A stretch of DNA of 64,000 nt from Bacteroidota bacterium (lineage in GTDB: Bacteria; Bacteroidota; Bacteroidia; B-17B0; Aurantibacillaceae): positions 273,357-337,356 of the forward strand of contig CAUJCR010000002.1 in assembly GCA_963169355.1 (NCBI GenBank), in the 5' to 3' direction. The notes beneath the pieces were generated by a model. It saw only the letters and a list, made by a program, of their open reading frames with translations, did no database searches and had not been told where the DNA came from. Both the position numbers and the translations under genes were made by a program. This document shows, piece by piece, positions 26,488 to 35,679 of the stretch. How positions within the stretch are numbered: the first letter of the stretch is position 1; the number at the start of each line of letters is the position of its first letter.

Positions 26488-27893
26488 TGTTTTATGAATT
26501 TTATTGATGTTGTGTTATTAGAGTTTTCTATTGAAACAAAGTAAATTCCTGATTCAAAATTACTAACATCCAACTTAAAAGAATCGGTATCTGAATTTGC
26601 CGAATAGATAACCTTTCCTAACACATTTGTAATTGTTACTTTACTATTTTCCTTAATGCTTGATAATTTCGAGAACACCTTTACATTCAAGATGTCATTT
26701 GTTGGATTCGGAAAAACCTTAACCATGTAGTTACTTTTATTCTCGTGAATTGAAGTAACTTGGTTTGCAATTTTATAAATAGTTCCTTTTCCATAAGTTC
26801 CACCAAGTGTAGTCATACCATATAAATCGCTACCTACTAATACCAATGAGCCATATGGGTTTTGACCATTTGTACCATTAAAATCAGCTAACTTAGTGTA
26901 TGATGTACCATCATATTTAACTTTAAATACACAACCCTTACTATTTGCTCCTCCCTCATTAGTAGTGCCATATAAATAAGTGCCGTCTGTAATTAATGAA
27001 TTTTGTGCAAAAGTATTATAGTTATTTAAGCTTCCATTTGTACCTTTAAATTTAACAATCGTGTCAAATCCAGTTCCATCCTGTTTTATTTTATAAACAC
27101 AATTTACTGCCATACCATAAAAATTAGTACCATCACTTAAGAGAGAACCATGAGGATTTGAATAAGACAAGGTGTTATAAAACTCAAAAACATTATTATA
27201 ATCTGTGCCATCTGTTTTAATTTTAAAAATGGTTCCCCAATTATTAGACCCTCCGCCTTCAGTTACTCCATATAAATAGGTGCCATCTGTTATTAATGTG
27301 CCTAGTGGATATTGGCCATTTGGAGAACTAAAATCAAATAATTTACTAAAATTATTCCCATTAGAGTCTATTTTAAAAACAGCATCTTTACTTCCAGTCA
27401 TACCATATAATGTTTGACCAATTAATAGTAGATCACCGCCATTTGGCATTCCTCCATTTACATTATCACCTGAGTTTGTACCATCAAATTCATATATTAC
27501 AGAAAACCCTGTACCATCGGGTTTAATTTTAAATATAACCCCATTATCAGGAACAGATGGATGAACAAATGAAGCGCCTCCGTTTCTAGTCATACCATAA
27601 AGATATGTTCCATCTGAAATTAATGAACCATAAGGGTAGGCACCATTGAGTCCGTCAAAATCATATAAATTCACATAACCTGTTCCATCTAATTTAATTT
27701 TAAAAACATTTCCTTTAGCATTTACACCTCCTGATTGAGTTAATCCGTACAAGTAAACACCATCCGAAATGGGCGTTCCATAGGGATTTGATCCAGTATT
27801 ACCTCCAATAAAATGATATATTGTACTTAGTTGAGCAACACTCAAAAATTGTATTCTGGTTATTAGTATAATTATTAAAACTACTCTTTTCAT
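26484..27893 (-). CDS. Secreted repeat protein with T9SS type A sorting domain
   Basis: A 469-residue secreted protein. The frame opens further upstream, but the ATG at 27893 begins a proper signal (VVLIIILITRIQFLSVAQ). The body consists of about seven repeats of the form PYGSLISDGTYLYGMT-GG followed by G-VFKIK-DGT-Y--L-DF-G, the GloVer-type tandem repeat that likely folds as a beta-propeller. The last ~75 residues (KVFPNPTNDILNVKVFS to FIKH) are a T9SS type A signal (Por secretion tail). Exported to the surface or medium; function unknown. Confidence 0.85.
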   Translation of the reverse strand: MKRVVLIIILITRIQFLSVAQLSTIYHFIGGNTGSNPYGTPISDGVYLYGLTQSGGVNAKGNVFKIKLDGTGYVNLYDFDGLNGAYPYGSLISDGTYLYGMTRNGGASFVHPSVPDNGVIFKIKPDGTGFSVIYEFDGTNSGDNVNGGMPNGGDLLLIGQTLYGMTGSKDAVFKIDSNGNNFSKLFDFSSPNGQYPLGTLITDGTYLYGVTEGGGSNNWGTIFKIKTDGTDYNNVFEFYNTLSYSNPHGSLLSDGTNFYGMAVNCVYKIKQDGTGFDTIVKFKGTNGSLNNYNTFAQNSLITDGTYLYGTTNEGGANSKGCVFKVKYDGTSYTKLADFNGTNGQNPYGSLVLVGSDLYGMTTLGGTYGKGTIYKIANQVTSIHENKSNYMVKVFPNPTNDILNVKVFSKLSSIKENSKVTITNVLGKVIYSANSDTDSFKLDVSNFESGIYFVSIENSNNTTSIKFIKH

Positions 27894-28020
27894 ATTAGTA
27901 TTATTTAAGAATATAAAACTAAAAAAATATAGGATAGATTCAAATACCCGATGTTGGGTATTCTTTATAAAATTAATAATTTTCAGTAACTTCAACGCTT
28001 TAAATCTAAATTACTTACCT

Positions 28021-30054
28021 ATGAATTTAAACGATTTTCAACAACATATATTAAACGGTATTCCAAAAGAATTACCTCAGCCTAAAGTTTATGAAACTAC
28101 CATCAATCATGCGCCAAAACGTAAAGATATTTTAAGTGCTGAAGAAAAAAAATTAGCCATTACAAATGCACTTCGCTATTTTGATGAAAAACATCATGCT
28201 GTTTTAGCTAAAGAATTTGCAGAGGAACTAAAAACGTATGGACGATTTTATATGTATCGTTTTCGTCCTGATTATAAAATTTATGCTCGTCCTATTTTAG
28301 ATTACCCGCATCAAAGTTTGCAAGCTGCCGCCATTATGCACATGCTTAGCAATAATTTAGATTATGCCGTGGCACAGCATCCACACGAATTAATTACCTA
28401 TGGCGGAAACGGCGCTGTGTTTCAAAATTGGGCACAATATCTCCTTACCATGCAATATTTAGCCACTATGACTGACGAACAAACACTTGTGTTGTATAGT
28501 GGGCATCCAATGGGTTTATTTCCTTCACATAAAGATGCGCCTCGTGTAGTGGTTACTAATGGTATGATGATTCCTAATTATAGTAAGCCCGATGATTGGG
28601 AAAAATTTAATGCCTTAGGCGTTACTCAATACGGACAAATGACAGCTGGCTCATTTATGTATATTGGCCCACAAGGTATTGTGCATGGTACTACCATTAC
28701 TGTTATGAATGCAGCCAGAAAAGTTTCAAACTCCGAAGAAGATAGAAAAGGTAAACTATTTGTTACTTGCGGATTAGGCGGCATGAGTGGCGCACAACCT
28801 AAGGCTGCAAAAATTGCTGGTTTAGTTTCTGTTACCGCCGAAATAAACCCTAAAGCGGTTCAAACACGGTTTTCGCAAAAATGGGTAGATGAGGTGTTTG
28901 ATAATTTAGATGCTTTAATTCCTCGAGTAAAGGAAGCGCAAAAGAATAAAGAAGCGGTATCCATTGCGTACCAAGGCAATGTGGTAGATTTATGGGAACG
29001 ACTGGTAAAAGAAGGTATGAAAGTAGATGTTGGCTCCGACCAATCATCATTACACAACCCATGGGCGGGTGGTTATTATCCTGTAGGTTTAACGTTAGAA
29101 GAAAGTAATAACCTTATGGCAAATAACCCTTCCAAATTTAAAGAGTTAGTACAAGAAACGTTAGTAAGACATGTTAACGCAGTAAATACTTTAACACAAC
29201 AAGGTATGTACTTTTTTGACTACGGTAATGCGTTTTTATTAGAGGCAGGAAGAGCTGGAGCTGATATTTATAAAACAGAAAAACCAATAAAAGGAGGTCA
29301 TGTAGGTGCAACTTTTAAATATAACTCTTATGTACAAGATATTTTAGGTCCTATGTGTTTTGATTATGGTTTTGGACCATTTCGTTGGGTGTGCACAAGC
29401 GCCAATGCAAACGACTTACAAAAAACAGATGAGATTGCTTTAGGTGTTTTAGAAGAAATTTATAAAACAGCGCCGCAAGAAATAAAACCTCAACTAAGTG
29501 ATAATATTGTGTGGATACGTGATGCCATGAAAAACAATTTAGTGGTTGGTTCGCAGGCACGTATTTTATATGCCGATAGCGAAGGGCGTATAAAAATTGC
29601 CGAAGCCATTAATAAAGCCATTGCAAAAGGAGAAATTTCTGCTCCAGTAGTTTTAGGGCGCGACCATCATGATGTAAGCGGCACCGACTCTCCATACCGC
29701 GAAACATCTAATATTTATGATGGATCAAAATATACTGCCGACATGGCGGTTCATAATTTTGTAGGTGATGGTTTTAGAGGCGCAACATGGATAAGCTTAC
29801 ATAACGGCGGTGGCGTAGGTTGGGGAGAGGTTATAAATGGTGGATTTGGCATGGTACTAGATGGTACAACCGATAGCGATAGAAGATTAAAATCAATGTT
29901 GTTTTGGGATGTAAACAATGGCATAGCTCGTAGGGCTTGGGCCAGAAATAAAGAGGCTCGTTTTGCTATTGAAAGAGAAATGCAACGCTCACCAAACTTA
30001 AAAGTAACCTTAGCGAACCTAGTTGATGATGCGGTTTTGAAAGGTTTGTTTTAA
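28021..30054 (+). CDS. hutU: Urocanate hydratase
   Basis: A 677-residue NAD-dependent urocanate hydratase, second step of histidine breakdown. Recognised segments are TLVLYSGHPMGLFPS, YIGPQGIVHGTTITVMNA, FVTCGLGGMSGAQPKAA (the NAD-binding glycine motif), WVCTSANANDLQKTD, and LGRDHHDVSGTDSPYRETS. It is longer than the ~560-residue proteobacterial enzyme, as is usual for the Bacteroidota form. No other hut gene is next to it. Together with tnaA, tpl and proline dehydrogenase it shows an amino-acid-using metabolism. Confidence 0.95.
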   Translation: MNLNDFQQHILNGIPKELPQPKVYETTINHAPKRKDILSAEEKKLAITNALRYFDEKHHAVLAKEFAEELKTYGRFYMYRFRPDYKIYARPILDYPHQSLQAAAIMHMLSNNLDYAVAQHPHELITYGGNGAVFQNWAQYLLTMQYLATMTDEQTLVLYSGHPMGLFPSHKDAPRVVVTNGMMIPNYSKPDDWEKFNALGVTQYGQMTAGSFMYIGPQGIVHGTTITVMNAARKVSNSEEDRKGKLFVTCGLGGMSGAQPKAAKIAGLVSVTAEINPKAVQTRFSQKWVDEVFDNLDALIPRVKEAQKNKEAVSIAYQGNVVDLWERLVKEGMKVDVGSDQSSLHNPWAGGYYPVGLTLEESNNLMANNPSKFKELVQETLVRHVNAVNTLTQQGMYFFDYGNAFLLEAGRAGADIYKTEKPIKGGHVGATFKYNSYVQDILGPMCFDYGFGPFRWVCTSANANDLQKTDEIALGVLEEIYKTAPQEIKPQLSDNIVWIRDAMKNNLVVGSQARILYADSEGRIKIAEAINKAIAKGEISAPVVLGRDHHDVSGTDSPYRETSNIYDGSKYTADMAVHNFVGDGFRGATWISLHNGGGVGWGEVINGGFGMVLDGTTDSDRRLKSMLFWDVNNGIARRAWARNKEARFAIEREMQRSPNLKVTLANLVDDAVLKGLF

Positions 30055-30102
30055 CCTTATTAATACGCTAAATTTTAAAATTGTCTTCGAATTACTTTTT
30101 TT

Positions 30103-30146
30103 TTGACTAAGGTCAAAAAATTATATAGAATTAGCCTATACATTTG
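30103..30146 (+). promoter_or_regulatory. Orphan FNR/Crp-type promoter
   Basis: TTGACTAAGGTCAA at 30103-30116 is a Crp/Fnr-type palindrome (TTGAC-N4-GTCAA). TACATTTG at 30139-30146 is an exact Bacteroidota -7 box. The palindrome centre is about 42 bases upstream of the predicted transcription start, the classical class II activator position. The gene it should drive is broken (see 30151-30225). Confidence 0.55.
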
Positions 30147-30150
30147 GCGT

Positions 30151-30225
30151 ATGAAACAACTACTACAAAACATTCGCTTAAACTATCAATGGATAATTTT
30201 ATTTGGTAACATCAAATTTTCCTAA
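30151..30225 (+). pseudogene. Truncated 5' end of an unknown gene
   Basis: An ATG directly after the orphan promoter opens a 24-codon frame reading MKQLLQNIRLNYQWIILFG, then stops. It looks like the beginning of a real protein cut by a rearrangement, since the following DNA is a fragment of another gene. Too short to identify. Confidence 0.35.
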
Positions 30226-30242
30226 AGAATTATTTAAAGTAG

Positions 30243-30297
30243 GTACTACCCTATTTTTAATGCGGTCATTGTTAATGAACCTGCCATGGCTTTATTA
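30243..30297 (-). pseudogene. 3'-end fragment of an extradiol dioxygenase gene
   Basis: This stretch matches 34772-34826, the stop region and last codons of the intact dioxygenase gene, at all but about 3-4 of 55 positions and in the same orientation. It begins directly after the stop of the TPR/SpoIIE gene ending at 30298, so it is a scar of a duplication involving this gene block. Confidence 0.65.
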
Positions 30298-32745
30298 TCA
30301 CACTCTCACCCCAATTACCGTTACATCATCTACTTGTTCTACATCTTTTTTCCAATTGGCAAAGGTAGTTTCAAGTAATTGTTTTTGTTCGTTCATTGGT
30401 AAATGAGCGTTAGCAGCTAATAATTCACGTAACTTTTTACTCATAAATTTTTTGCCCTTTTCTCCACCAAACTGGTCAGGAAAGCCATCGGTTAAGGTGT
30501 AAATTACATCGCCTTTTTGTAGTTGTATTTCATGTAAGGTAAAAGGAATATCTTGTTTATCGTGTTTACCAACGGGCATTTTATCGGGTTTTATTTCTAT
30601 AACTTCATTGTGTGGGCTGAGCGAAGTCGAAGCCCGCACTATCCACACAGGATTGTTGGCTGCGGCAATTTGCAATACATTATTTTCTTTATTAAATACT
30701 AATAAACTACAATCCATTCCGTCTTTTCCACCTTCGGCACTGCCGTCTTTTTTTAATCTATCTATAATAATTGTACGTGTTTTATTTAAAATTAAATGTG
30801 GTGCTGTTTCTGTTTCTATTGCTTTTTCCAAACTTGTGATGTTTAACAAACTCATAATAGCTCCAGGAACACCATGACCTGTGCTATCGGCAGTGGCTAA
30901 ATAAAATAAATTTGATGAGGAAGGTTTACTATTAAATGCCGTGACTTCATTTTGATTTTTTAATTTTGAATCTTGAATCAACGAAGTTGCCGCCCAATAA
31001 AAATCACCACTCACTACATCTTTGGGTTTAAAAAACACAAAGTATTCGTTTAAATTAGCATCAAGCAATTCTTTGGTTGCCAGAAAACTGCGTTGAATAC
31101 GTTCTGCATAATTAATGGAATCAGTAATTTCTTTGTGTTTTTCCTCAACTAAATGTTTTTGGGTTTCAATTATAGCTTTTTGTTTATTGGTTATTCTTAA
31201 GCGGTTATACACAAACACTGCAAACAAAAGTACTAATACCAAACCACCGTAAAGGGCATATTGCTGGTTTCGTTTGGCTTTTATTTCTGCTTTTTGTTTA
31301 GCTATCTGTGCATTTTTAATTTCATTGGCTTTGGCATTGGCTACACTGTCTGTAGCGGCTTTTTTCTCGTAATTGTATTTAAACTCCTGTCGTATTACTT
31401 CTTTGGCGTTTTCTTCACTTTCTATACTGTCTTTCATTTGAATATACAGCTCGTGCATTTCTAAGGCTTCTTTGTGTTTACCCAATTTTTTATTAATTTC
31501 CCATAAGTTCATTGCAGCAATACGGATTTCCATAACAGCACCTATTTCTTTAGCAAGGCTTAATGCCTGCGCAATGAACCCAATGGCTTTGATATAATTG
31601 CCTTGTTTCTTATAAATAATACCAATACTTCCAAGTGAAGTTATTATACCTCTGTTAGCGCCAATTTCTTCATTTATTTTCAAACTACGTGTTTGATACT
31701 CAATGGCCTTAGCATAATTACCCTGATTACTATAAACATTTCCGATGTTGTTAAGTGAAGTAGCTATATCTTGTTTACTAGCAATTTCCTCATTTATTTT
31801 TAAGCTACGAATTAAATAATTAATGGCTTCACTGTAATCACCTTTTTCCTTATAAGTAACCCCAATGTTGTTAAGTGAAAAAGCTATACCTTGTTTATTT
31901 CTAATTTCTTCATTTATTTTCAAACTTCTGGTATAATAATCAATGGCTTTAGAATAATCGCCTTGGTTAAAATAAATATTTCCAATGTTGCTAAGTGAAG
32001 AAGCTATACCTTGTTTATTGCCAATTTCTTCCTCCATTTTTAAACTGCGTGTTTGATACTCAATGGCTTTAGCATAATCACCTTGGTCAAAATAAATATT
32101 TCCGATGTTGCCAAGTGAAGTAGCTATACCTTTTTTATTACCAATTTTTTCATCTATCTTCAACTTACGTGTGTGATACTCAATGGCTTTTACGTAATCG
32201 CCTTGTTTTTTATAAATATTTCCAATGTTGCCAAGTGAAACAGCTATAGCTTTTTTATCACCAATCTCTTCGTTTATTTTCAAACTGCGAGTGTGATACT
32301 CAATAGCTTTGGCGTAATCGCTTTGTTCATTATAAATTAATCCAATATTGTTCAAAGATGCTGCTATGCCTTGTTTGTCACCAATTTCCTCTCTAATTTT
32401 TAAACTACGGGTGTAATATTCAATGGCTTTGGCGTAATCACCTCTAAAATAAAATGATATGCCTTGTGTGTTAAATGCTACTGCCATGTGTTTTTTGAGT
32501 TTTTTGCTTTTGGCAAAATTGTATTGTAATTGGGCATAATAAAAAGCACTATCGGGTTTTGTATAAAGATAGCCATCCCCTACATATTTATGAATGGCTT
32601 TCAGGCGGTTGGTGTCGGGCTGGTTTTTATCTTGCCATGCCTGCCAAAGAGAGTCAGCTACATTTGGAGGAAGATTAGGTTGGGTAAAGCCGGTTAAGGC
32701 AAAAAGTAAGGTTGATAAAAGCAGTAATAAATTAATTTTTTTCAT
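30298..32745 (-). CDS. TPR-repeat membrane protein with SpoIIE/PP2C-type phosphatase domain (A)
   Basis: An 815-residue protein: signal peptide (LLLLLSTLLFALTGFTQ), about nine TPR units of 40 residues (consensus NNIGNIY-QGDYAKAIEYHTRSLKI-EEIG, residues about 75-420), a coiled segment, one membrane helix (YGGLVLVLLFAVFVYNRL), a linker (EKHKEITDSINYAERIQRS), and a cytosolic SpoIIE/PP2C serine phosphatase domain with DVVSGDFYW, TADSTGHGVPGA, GGKDGMDCSLL and LTDGFPDQFGG. The metal-binding aspartates of the family appear present. The periplasmic TPR part likely senses a partner. It is the downstream member of a pair with the 662-residue paralogue, 15 bases apart. A palindromic repeat is in its coding sequence. 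Confidence 0.85.
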   Translation of the reverse strand: MKKINLLLLLSTLLFALTGFTQPNLPPNVADSLWQAWQDKNQPDTNRLKAIHKYVGDGYLYTKPDSAFYYAQLQYNFAKSKKLKKHMAVAFNTQGISFYFRGDYAKAIEYYTRSLKIREEIGDKQGIAASLNNIGLIYNEQSDYAKAIEYHTRSLKINEEIGDKKAIAVSLGNIGNIYKKQGDYVKAIEYHTRKLKIDEKIGNKKGIATSLGNIGNIYFDQGDYAKAIEYQTRSLKMEEEIGNKQGIASSLSNIGNIYFNQGDYSKAIDYYTRSLKINEEIRNKQGIAFSLNNIGVTYKEKGDYSEAINYLIRSLKINEEIASKQDIATSLNNIGNVYSNQGNYAKAIEYQTRSLKINEEIGANRGIITSLGSIGIIYKKQGNYIKAIGFIAQALSLAKEIGAVMEIRIAAMNLWEINKKLGKHKEALEMHELYIQMKDSIESEENAKEVIRQEFKYNYEKKAATDSVANAKANEIKNAQIAKQKAEIKAKRNQQYALYGGLVLVLLFAVFVYNRLRITNKQKAIIETQKHLVEEKHKEITDSINYAERIQRSFLATKELLDANLNEYFVFFKPKDVVSGDFYWAATSLIQDSKLKNQNEVTAFNSKPSSSNLFYLATADSTGHGVPGAIMSLLNITSLEKAIETETAPHLILNKTRTIIIDRLKKDGSAEGGKDGMDCSLLVFNKENNVLQIAAANNPVWIVRASTSLSPHNEVIEIKPDKMPVGKHDKQDIPFTLHEIQLQKGDVIYTLTDGFPDQFGGEKGKKFMSKKLRELLAANAHLPMNEQKQLLETTFANWKKDVEQVDDVTVIGVRV
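30614..30635. repeat. REP-like palindrome inside phosphatase gene A
   Basis: A 22-base element, GGGCTGAGCGAAG followed by TCGAAGCCC, ends in GGGCT/AGCCC inverted arms. This GAGCGAAGTCGAAG type of sequence is a widespread extragenic repeat in Bacteroidota, as I recall. Here it is in frame and encodes ASTSLSP of the phosphatase. Confidence 0.7.
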
Positions 32746-32760
32746 AGTTTTCTTTATTGT

Positions 32761-34749
32761 TTAAATCCTCACCCCAATCACTGTAACATCATCTACTTGT
32801 TCAACGTCTTTTTTCCAGTTTGTAAATGTTGTTTCTAGTAATTGTTTTTGTTCATGCATTGGTAAATGTGTATTAGTAGCTAATAATTCACGTAAATTTT
32901 TACTCATAAACTTTTTGCCCCTTTCTCCGCCAAATTGGTCAGGGAAGCCATCTGTTAAGGTGTAAATTACATCGTCTTTTTGTAGTTGTATTTCGTGTAA
33001 GGTAAATGGAATTTCTTGTTTTTCGTGTTTGCCTACGGGCATTTTATCGGGTTTTATTTCTATAACTTCATTATGTGGGCTGAGCGAAGTCGAAGCCCGC
33101 ACTATCCACACAGGATTATTAGCAGCCGCAATTTGTAGCAAATTATTTTCTTTATTAAACACCAATAAACTACAATCCATGCCGTCTTTTCCACCTTCGG
33201 CACTGCCATCTCTTTTAAGTACATTAATAACTTCTTTACGGGTACGGTTCAGTATTTCGTTTGGTAGCGTGTGCCCTTCTTTCACAGCTTCATTTAAACA
33301 GGCAATGTTTAAAATACTCATAATAGCTCCAGGAACACCATGACCTGTGCTGTCTGCTGTTATCAATGCAAATTGATTGTTTTTTAAAGATGAGGCCCAA
33401 TAGAAATCGCCACTTACTACATCTTTTGGTTTAAAAAACACAAAATAGTCTCCTAAATTTTCATCTAGCATTTGTTTACTAGCTAATAACGAGCGTTGAA
33501 TACGCTCTGCATAGTTGATACTATCTGTTATTTCTTTGTGTTTTTCTTCAACTAAAATTTTTTGGCTTTCGATAATGAGTTTTTGTTTCTGTGAAGATCG
33601 AAATCTATTAAAAATAACAATAGAAAATATAATAAGAAGTATGAGTCCAACATATAAATAATACCGCTGAGTTTGTTCTTGTTTAAATTTTAAATCATTT
33701 ATCTTTCTTTCTTCTGCTATTTTTAAACTATCCGTAGTTTGCTTTTTATCAAATTCATATTTCATGATCATTCTAGTAGATTCATTTGCTAATTCACCAT
33801 TTATAAGGCTGTCTTTTATTTTGGTATGAATTTCATAATAATACAAAGCGTCTTTGTGTTTTTTTAAAGCTTTATATGCATCTACTAAATTTCCAGCCGA
33901 CAACTGTATTTGCCTAGGATTCCTAATTTCATTAGAAATACGATATGCTTCTAGCAAATAATTTAATGCCTTTGAAGGATCTCCCATTTTATTATATATA
34001 TATCCAATATTATTTAACGATAAGGTTATCCCCCTTTTGTCCTCCATTTTTTTCTCCCATTCTAATGCCTTATTATAAAACTCAAGAGCCTTTATATAAT
34101 TCATTTGCTTAAGGTAAACGCTTGCAATATTACTAAAAGAGCTAGCTAGTTTTTTATTATTGCCTAGAGCTTCTCTAATTTTCATACTCCTAATAAAACA
34201 AGCCATTGCTTCTGCTGTATCGCCTTTGTCTTTATAATTTAGTCCTAAATTATTTAATGTAGAAGCAATTCCTTCTTGATTATTAATCTCTTCTCTTATC
34301 TTTAATGCTTTTTTGTTGTATTCAATAGATTTATCAATGTCTCTTTGAGTAAGATGTAAATAAGCAATATTAACAAAACAACCAGCTACACCCTCTTTAT
34401 CATTATTGCTTTCTTTTACCCGAAGACTCTTATGGTAGTATTCTAATGCTTTTGAAATTTGACCTATATTTTCATAAATAAGCCCCATGTTATTTAACGA
34501 TTTGCCAATATATAATTTTTGTGAAGTCTTTTGTGCCAACTCTAACTCTTGTTGATATAATAATAAAGCGGTATCTGGTTTGTCGTACATGTATGCGTAG
34601 GCCACTTTATGCACCGCTTTTAATCGTACAGTATCTGCTAAATTTTTATTTGTAAAAACTCCTAAGAGACTATCGATGTTTTGACTAATGGTTTGTAAAG
34701 AAACCCCTAAAGAAATAATCACTATGAATTTTATTTTCCACTTCATCAT
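32761..34749 (-). CDS. TPR-repeat membrane protein with SpoIIE/PP2C-type phosphatase domain (B)
   Basis: A 662-residue paralogue of the downstream gene. It has a signal peptide (FIVIISLGVSLQTISQ), about six TPR units (residues about 60-320; for example NNMGLIYENIGQISKALEYY), a membrane helix (YLYVGLILLIIFSIVIF) and a SpoIIE/PP2C domain with the same motifs (DVVSGDFYWASS, TADSTGHGVPGA, GGKDGMDCSLL, LTDGFPDQFGG). The C-terminal ~110 residues are nearly identical to the paralogue, while the TPR part is clearly diverged. This suggests recent exchange of the catalytic end, or strong conservation there. A tandem pair like this could dephosphorylate an anti-sigma-factor antagonist; no such target is nearby. 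Confidence 0.85.
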   Translation of the reverse strand: MMKWKIKFIVIISLGVSLQTISQNIDSLLGVFTNKNLADTVRLKAVHKVAYAYMYDKPDTALLLYQQELELAQKTSQKLYIGKSLNNMGLIYENIGQISKALEYYHKSLRVKESNNDKEGVAGCFVNIAYLHLTQRDIDKSIEYNKKALKIREEINNQEGIASTLNNLGLNYKDKGDTAEAMACFIRSMKIREALGNNKKLASSFSNIASVYLKQMNYIKALEFYNKALEWEKKMEDKRGITLSLNNIGYIYNKMGDPSKALNYLLEAYRISNEIRNPRQIQLSAGNLVDAYKALKKHKDALYYYEIHTKIKDSLINGELANESTRMIMKYEFDKKQTTDSLKIAEERKINDLKFKQEQTQRYYLYVGLILLIIFSIVIFNRFRSSQKQKLIIESQKILVEEKHKEITDSINYAERIQRSLLASKQMLDENLGDYFVFFKPKDVVSGDFYWASSLKNNQFALITADSTGHGVPGAIMSILNIACLNEAVKEGHTLPNEILNRTRKEVINVLKRDGSAEGGKDGMDCSLLVFNKENNLLQIAAANNPVWIVRASTSLSPHNEVIEIKPDKMPVGKHEKQEIPFTLHEIQLQKDDVIYTLTDGFPDQFGGERGKKFMSKNLRELLATNTHLPMHEQKQLLETTFTNWKKDVEQVDDVTVIGVRI
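33077..33098. repeat. REP-like palindrome inside phosphatase gene B
   Basis: Identical 22-base element to 30614-30635, at the matching codon position in the paralogue, again encoding ASTSLSP in frame between WIVR and the HNEVIEIKPDK segment. Confidence 0.7.
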
Positions 34750-34776
34750 CCTAAATTAAGAAAATTAAACAATATA

Positions 34777-35664
34777 CTACCCTATTTTTAATGAGGTCAT
34801 TGTTAGTGAACCTGCCATGGCTTTATCATTAAAAAGTTGTAAAGTGTCTTTTTCAGTTTGTAATGCTAAAGTATAAATAAGCGGTATGTAATGCTCGGGG
34901 CTTGGTATAGATAAATCAAAAGCCTTGCCCTGCTTCTTATAATCAATTAATGCTTTATGTTTATGAGACTGAATGTACGATTTAATTTTATTACTAGCTT
35001 CAATTGCCCAATCATACGCATAATTTTCAACTTGTAATTTATCCCAAGCTATCATCGATAAATTATGCACAATGTTTCCGCTTCCTATAATTAACACTCC
35101 TTTATTTCTTAGTACAGAAAGTTCTTTTGAAAGTTGATAATGATAACTAGCATCTTTGCTATCATCTATACTCATCTGAATAACTGGAACATCTGCTTGA
35201 GGATACAAATGTTTTACAACAGTCCACGCGCCATGATCTAAGCCCCATTTATCATCTAAGCCAACCGAAGTAGTTTGTATCGTGTTTTTTATTTCATTAG
35301 CTAATGCAGGGCTTCCTGGCGCAGGATACTGCACATCAAATAAAGCTTTTGGAAATCCACCAAAGTCATGAATAGTACGTGGATGCTCCATGGCTGTTAC
35401 GTAAGTACCTTTGGTTTCCCAGTGCGCCGAAATAACCAATATGACTTTTGGTTTTGGAATTGTTTTTCCAATTTCTCTAAACCCCCTTACAAATTCATTT
35501 TCTTCAATAGCATTCATAGGACTTCCATGCCCCAGAAACAAAACTGGCATCGTTTCTGAAACGGTTGGTAAGTGGTTACTTAAAGTGTTTAATGAATTTA
35601 GTTTCATAGCATAATAGGATAAAGGTGAAACACAAATTAATTTTAAAAAATCAGAGCGAGTCAT
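34777..35664 (-). CDS. LigB-type extradiol dioxygenase (YgiD/4,5-DOPA dioxygenase-like)
   Basis: A 295-residue non-haem iron dioxygenase of the LigB fold. Iron-binding residues are probably the histidines in VLFLGHGSPMNAIEEN, VISAHWETKG and WGLDHGAWTVVKHLYP. LIIGSGNIVHNLS is a further family motif. E. coli YgiD acts on DOPA, but the natural substrate of this group is unclear. The 39-residue N-terminal extension (SDFLKLICVSPLSYYAMK) is signal-like, so export is possible. It lies 27 bases upstream of the phosphatase pair. A fragment of a second copy lies at 30243-30297. Confidence 0.85.
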   Translation of the reverse strand: MTRSDFLKLICVSPLSYYAMKLNSLNTLSNHLPTVSETMPVLFLGHGSPMNAIEENEFVRGFREIGKTIPKPKVILVISAHWETKGTYVTAMEHPRTIHDFGGFPKALFDVQYPAPGSPALANEIKNTIQTTSVGLDDKWGLDHGAWTVVKHLYPQADVPVIQMSIDDSKDASYHYQLSKELSVLRNKGVLIIGSGNIVHNLSMIAWDKLQVENYAYDWAIEASNKIKSYIQSHKHKALIDYKKQGKAFDLSIPSPEHYIPLIYTLALQTEKDTLQLFNDKAMAGSLTMTSLKIG

Positions 35665-35679
35665 GATAGTTTAGATTGG

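Noticed and set aside
30203..30406. A 67-codon plus-strand frame across the scar region
   Set aside because: It runs over the dioxygenase fragment and antisense into the phosphatase gene, so it is a chance frame.
30614..30635. Palindrome considered as an intragenic terminator
   Set aside because: No T-run follows on either strand, and the identical element in the paralogue supports a repeat origin.
31561..32480. Regular 120-bp repeats considered as a CRISPR array
   Set aside because: The period equals 40 codons of TPR units, there are no short identical repeats with unique spacers, and no cas genes are present.
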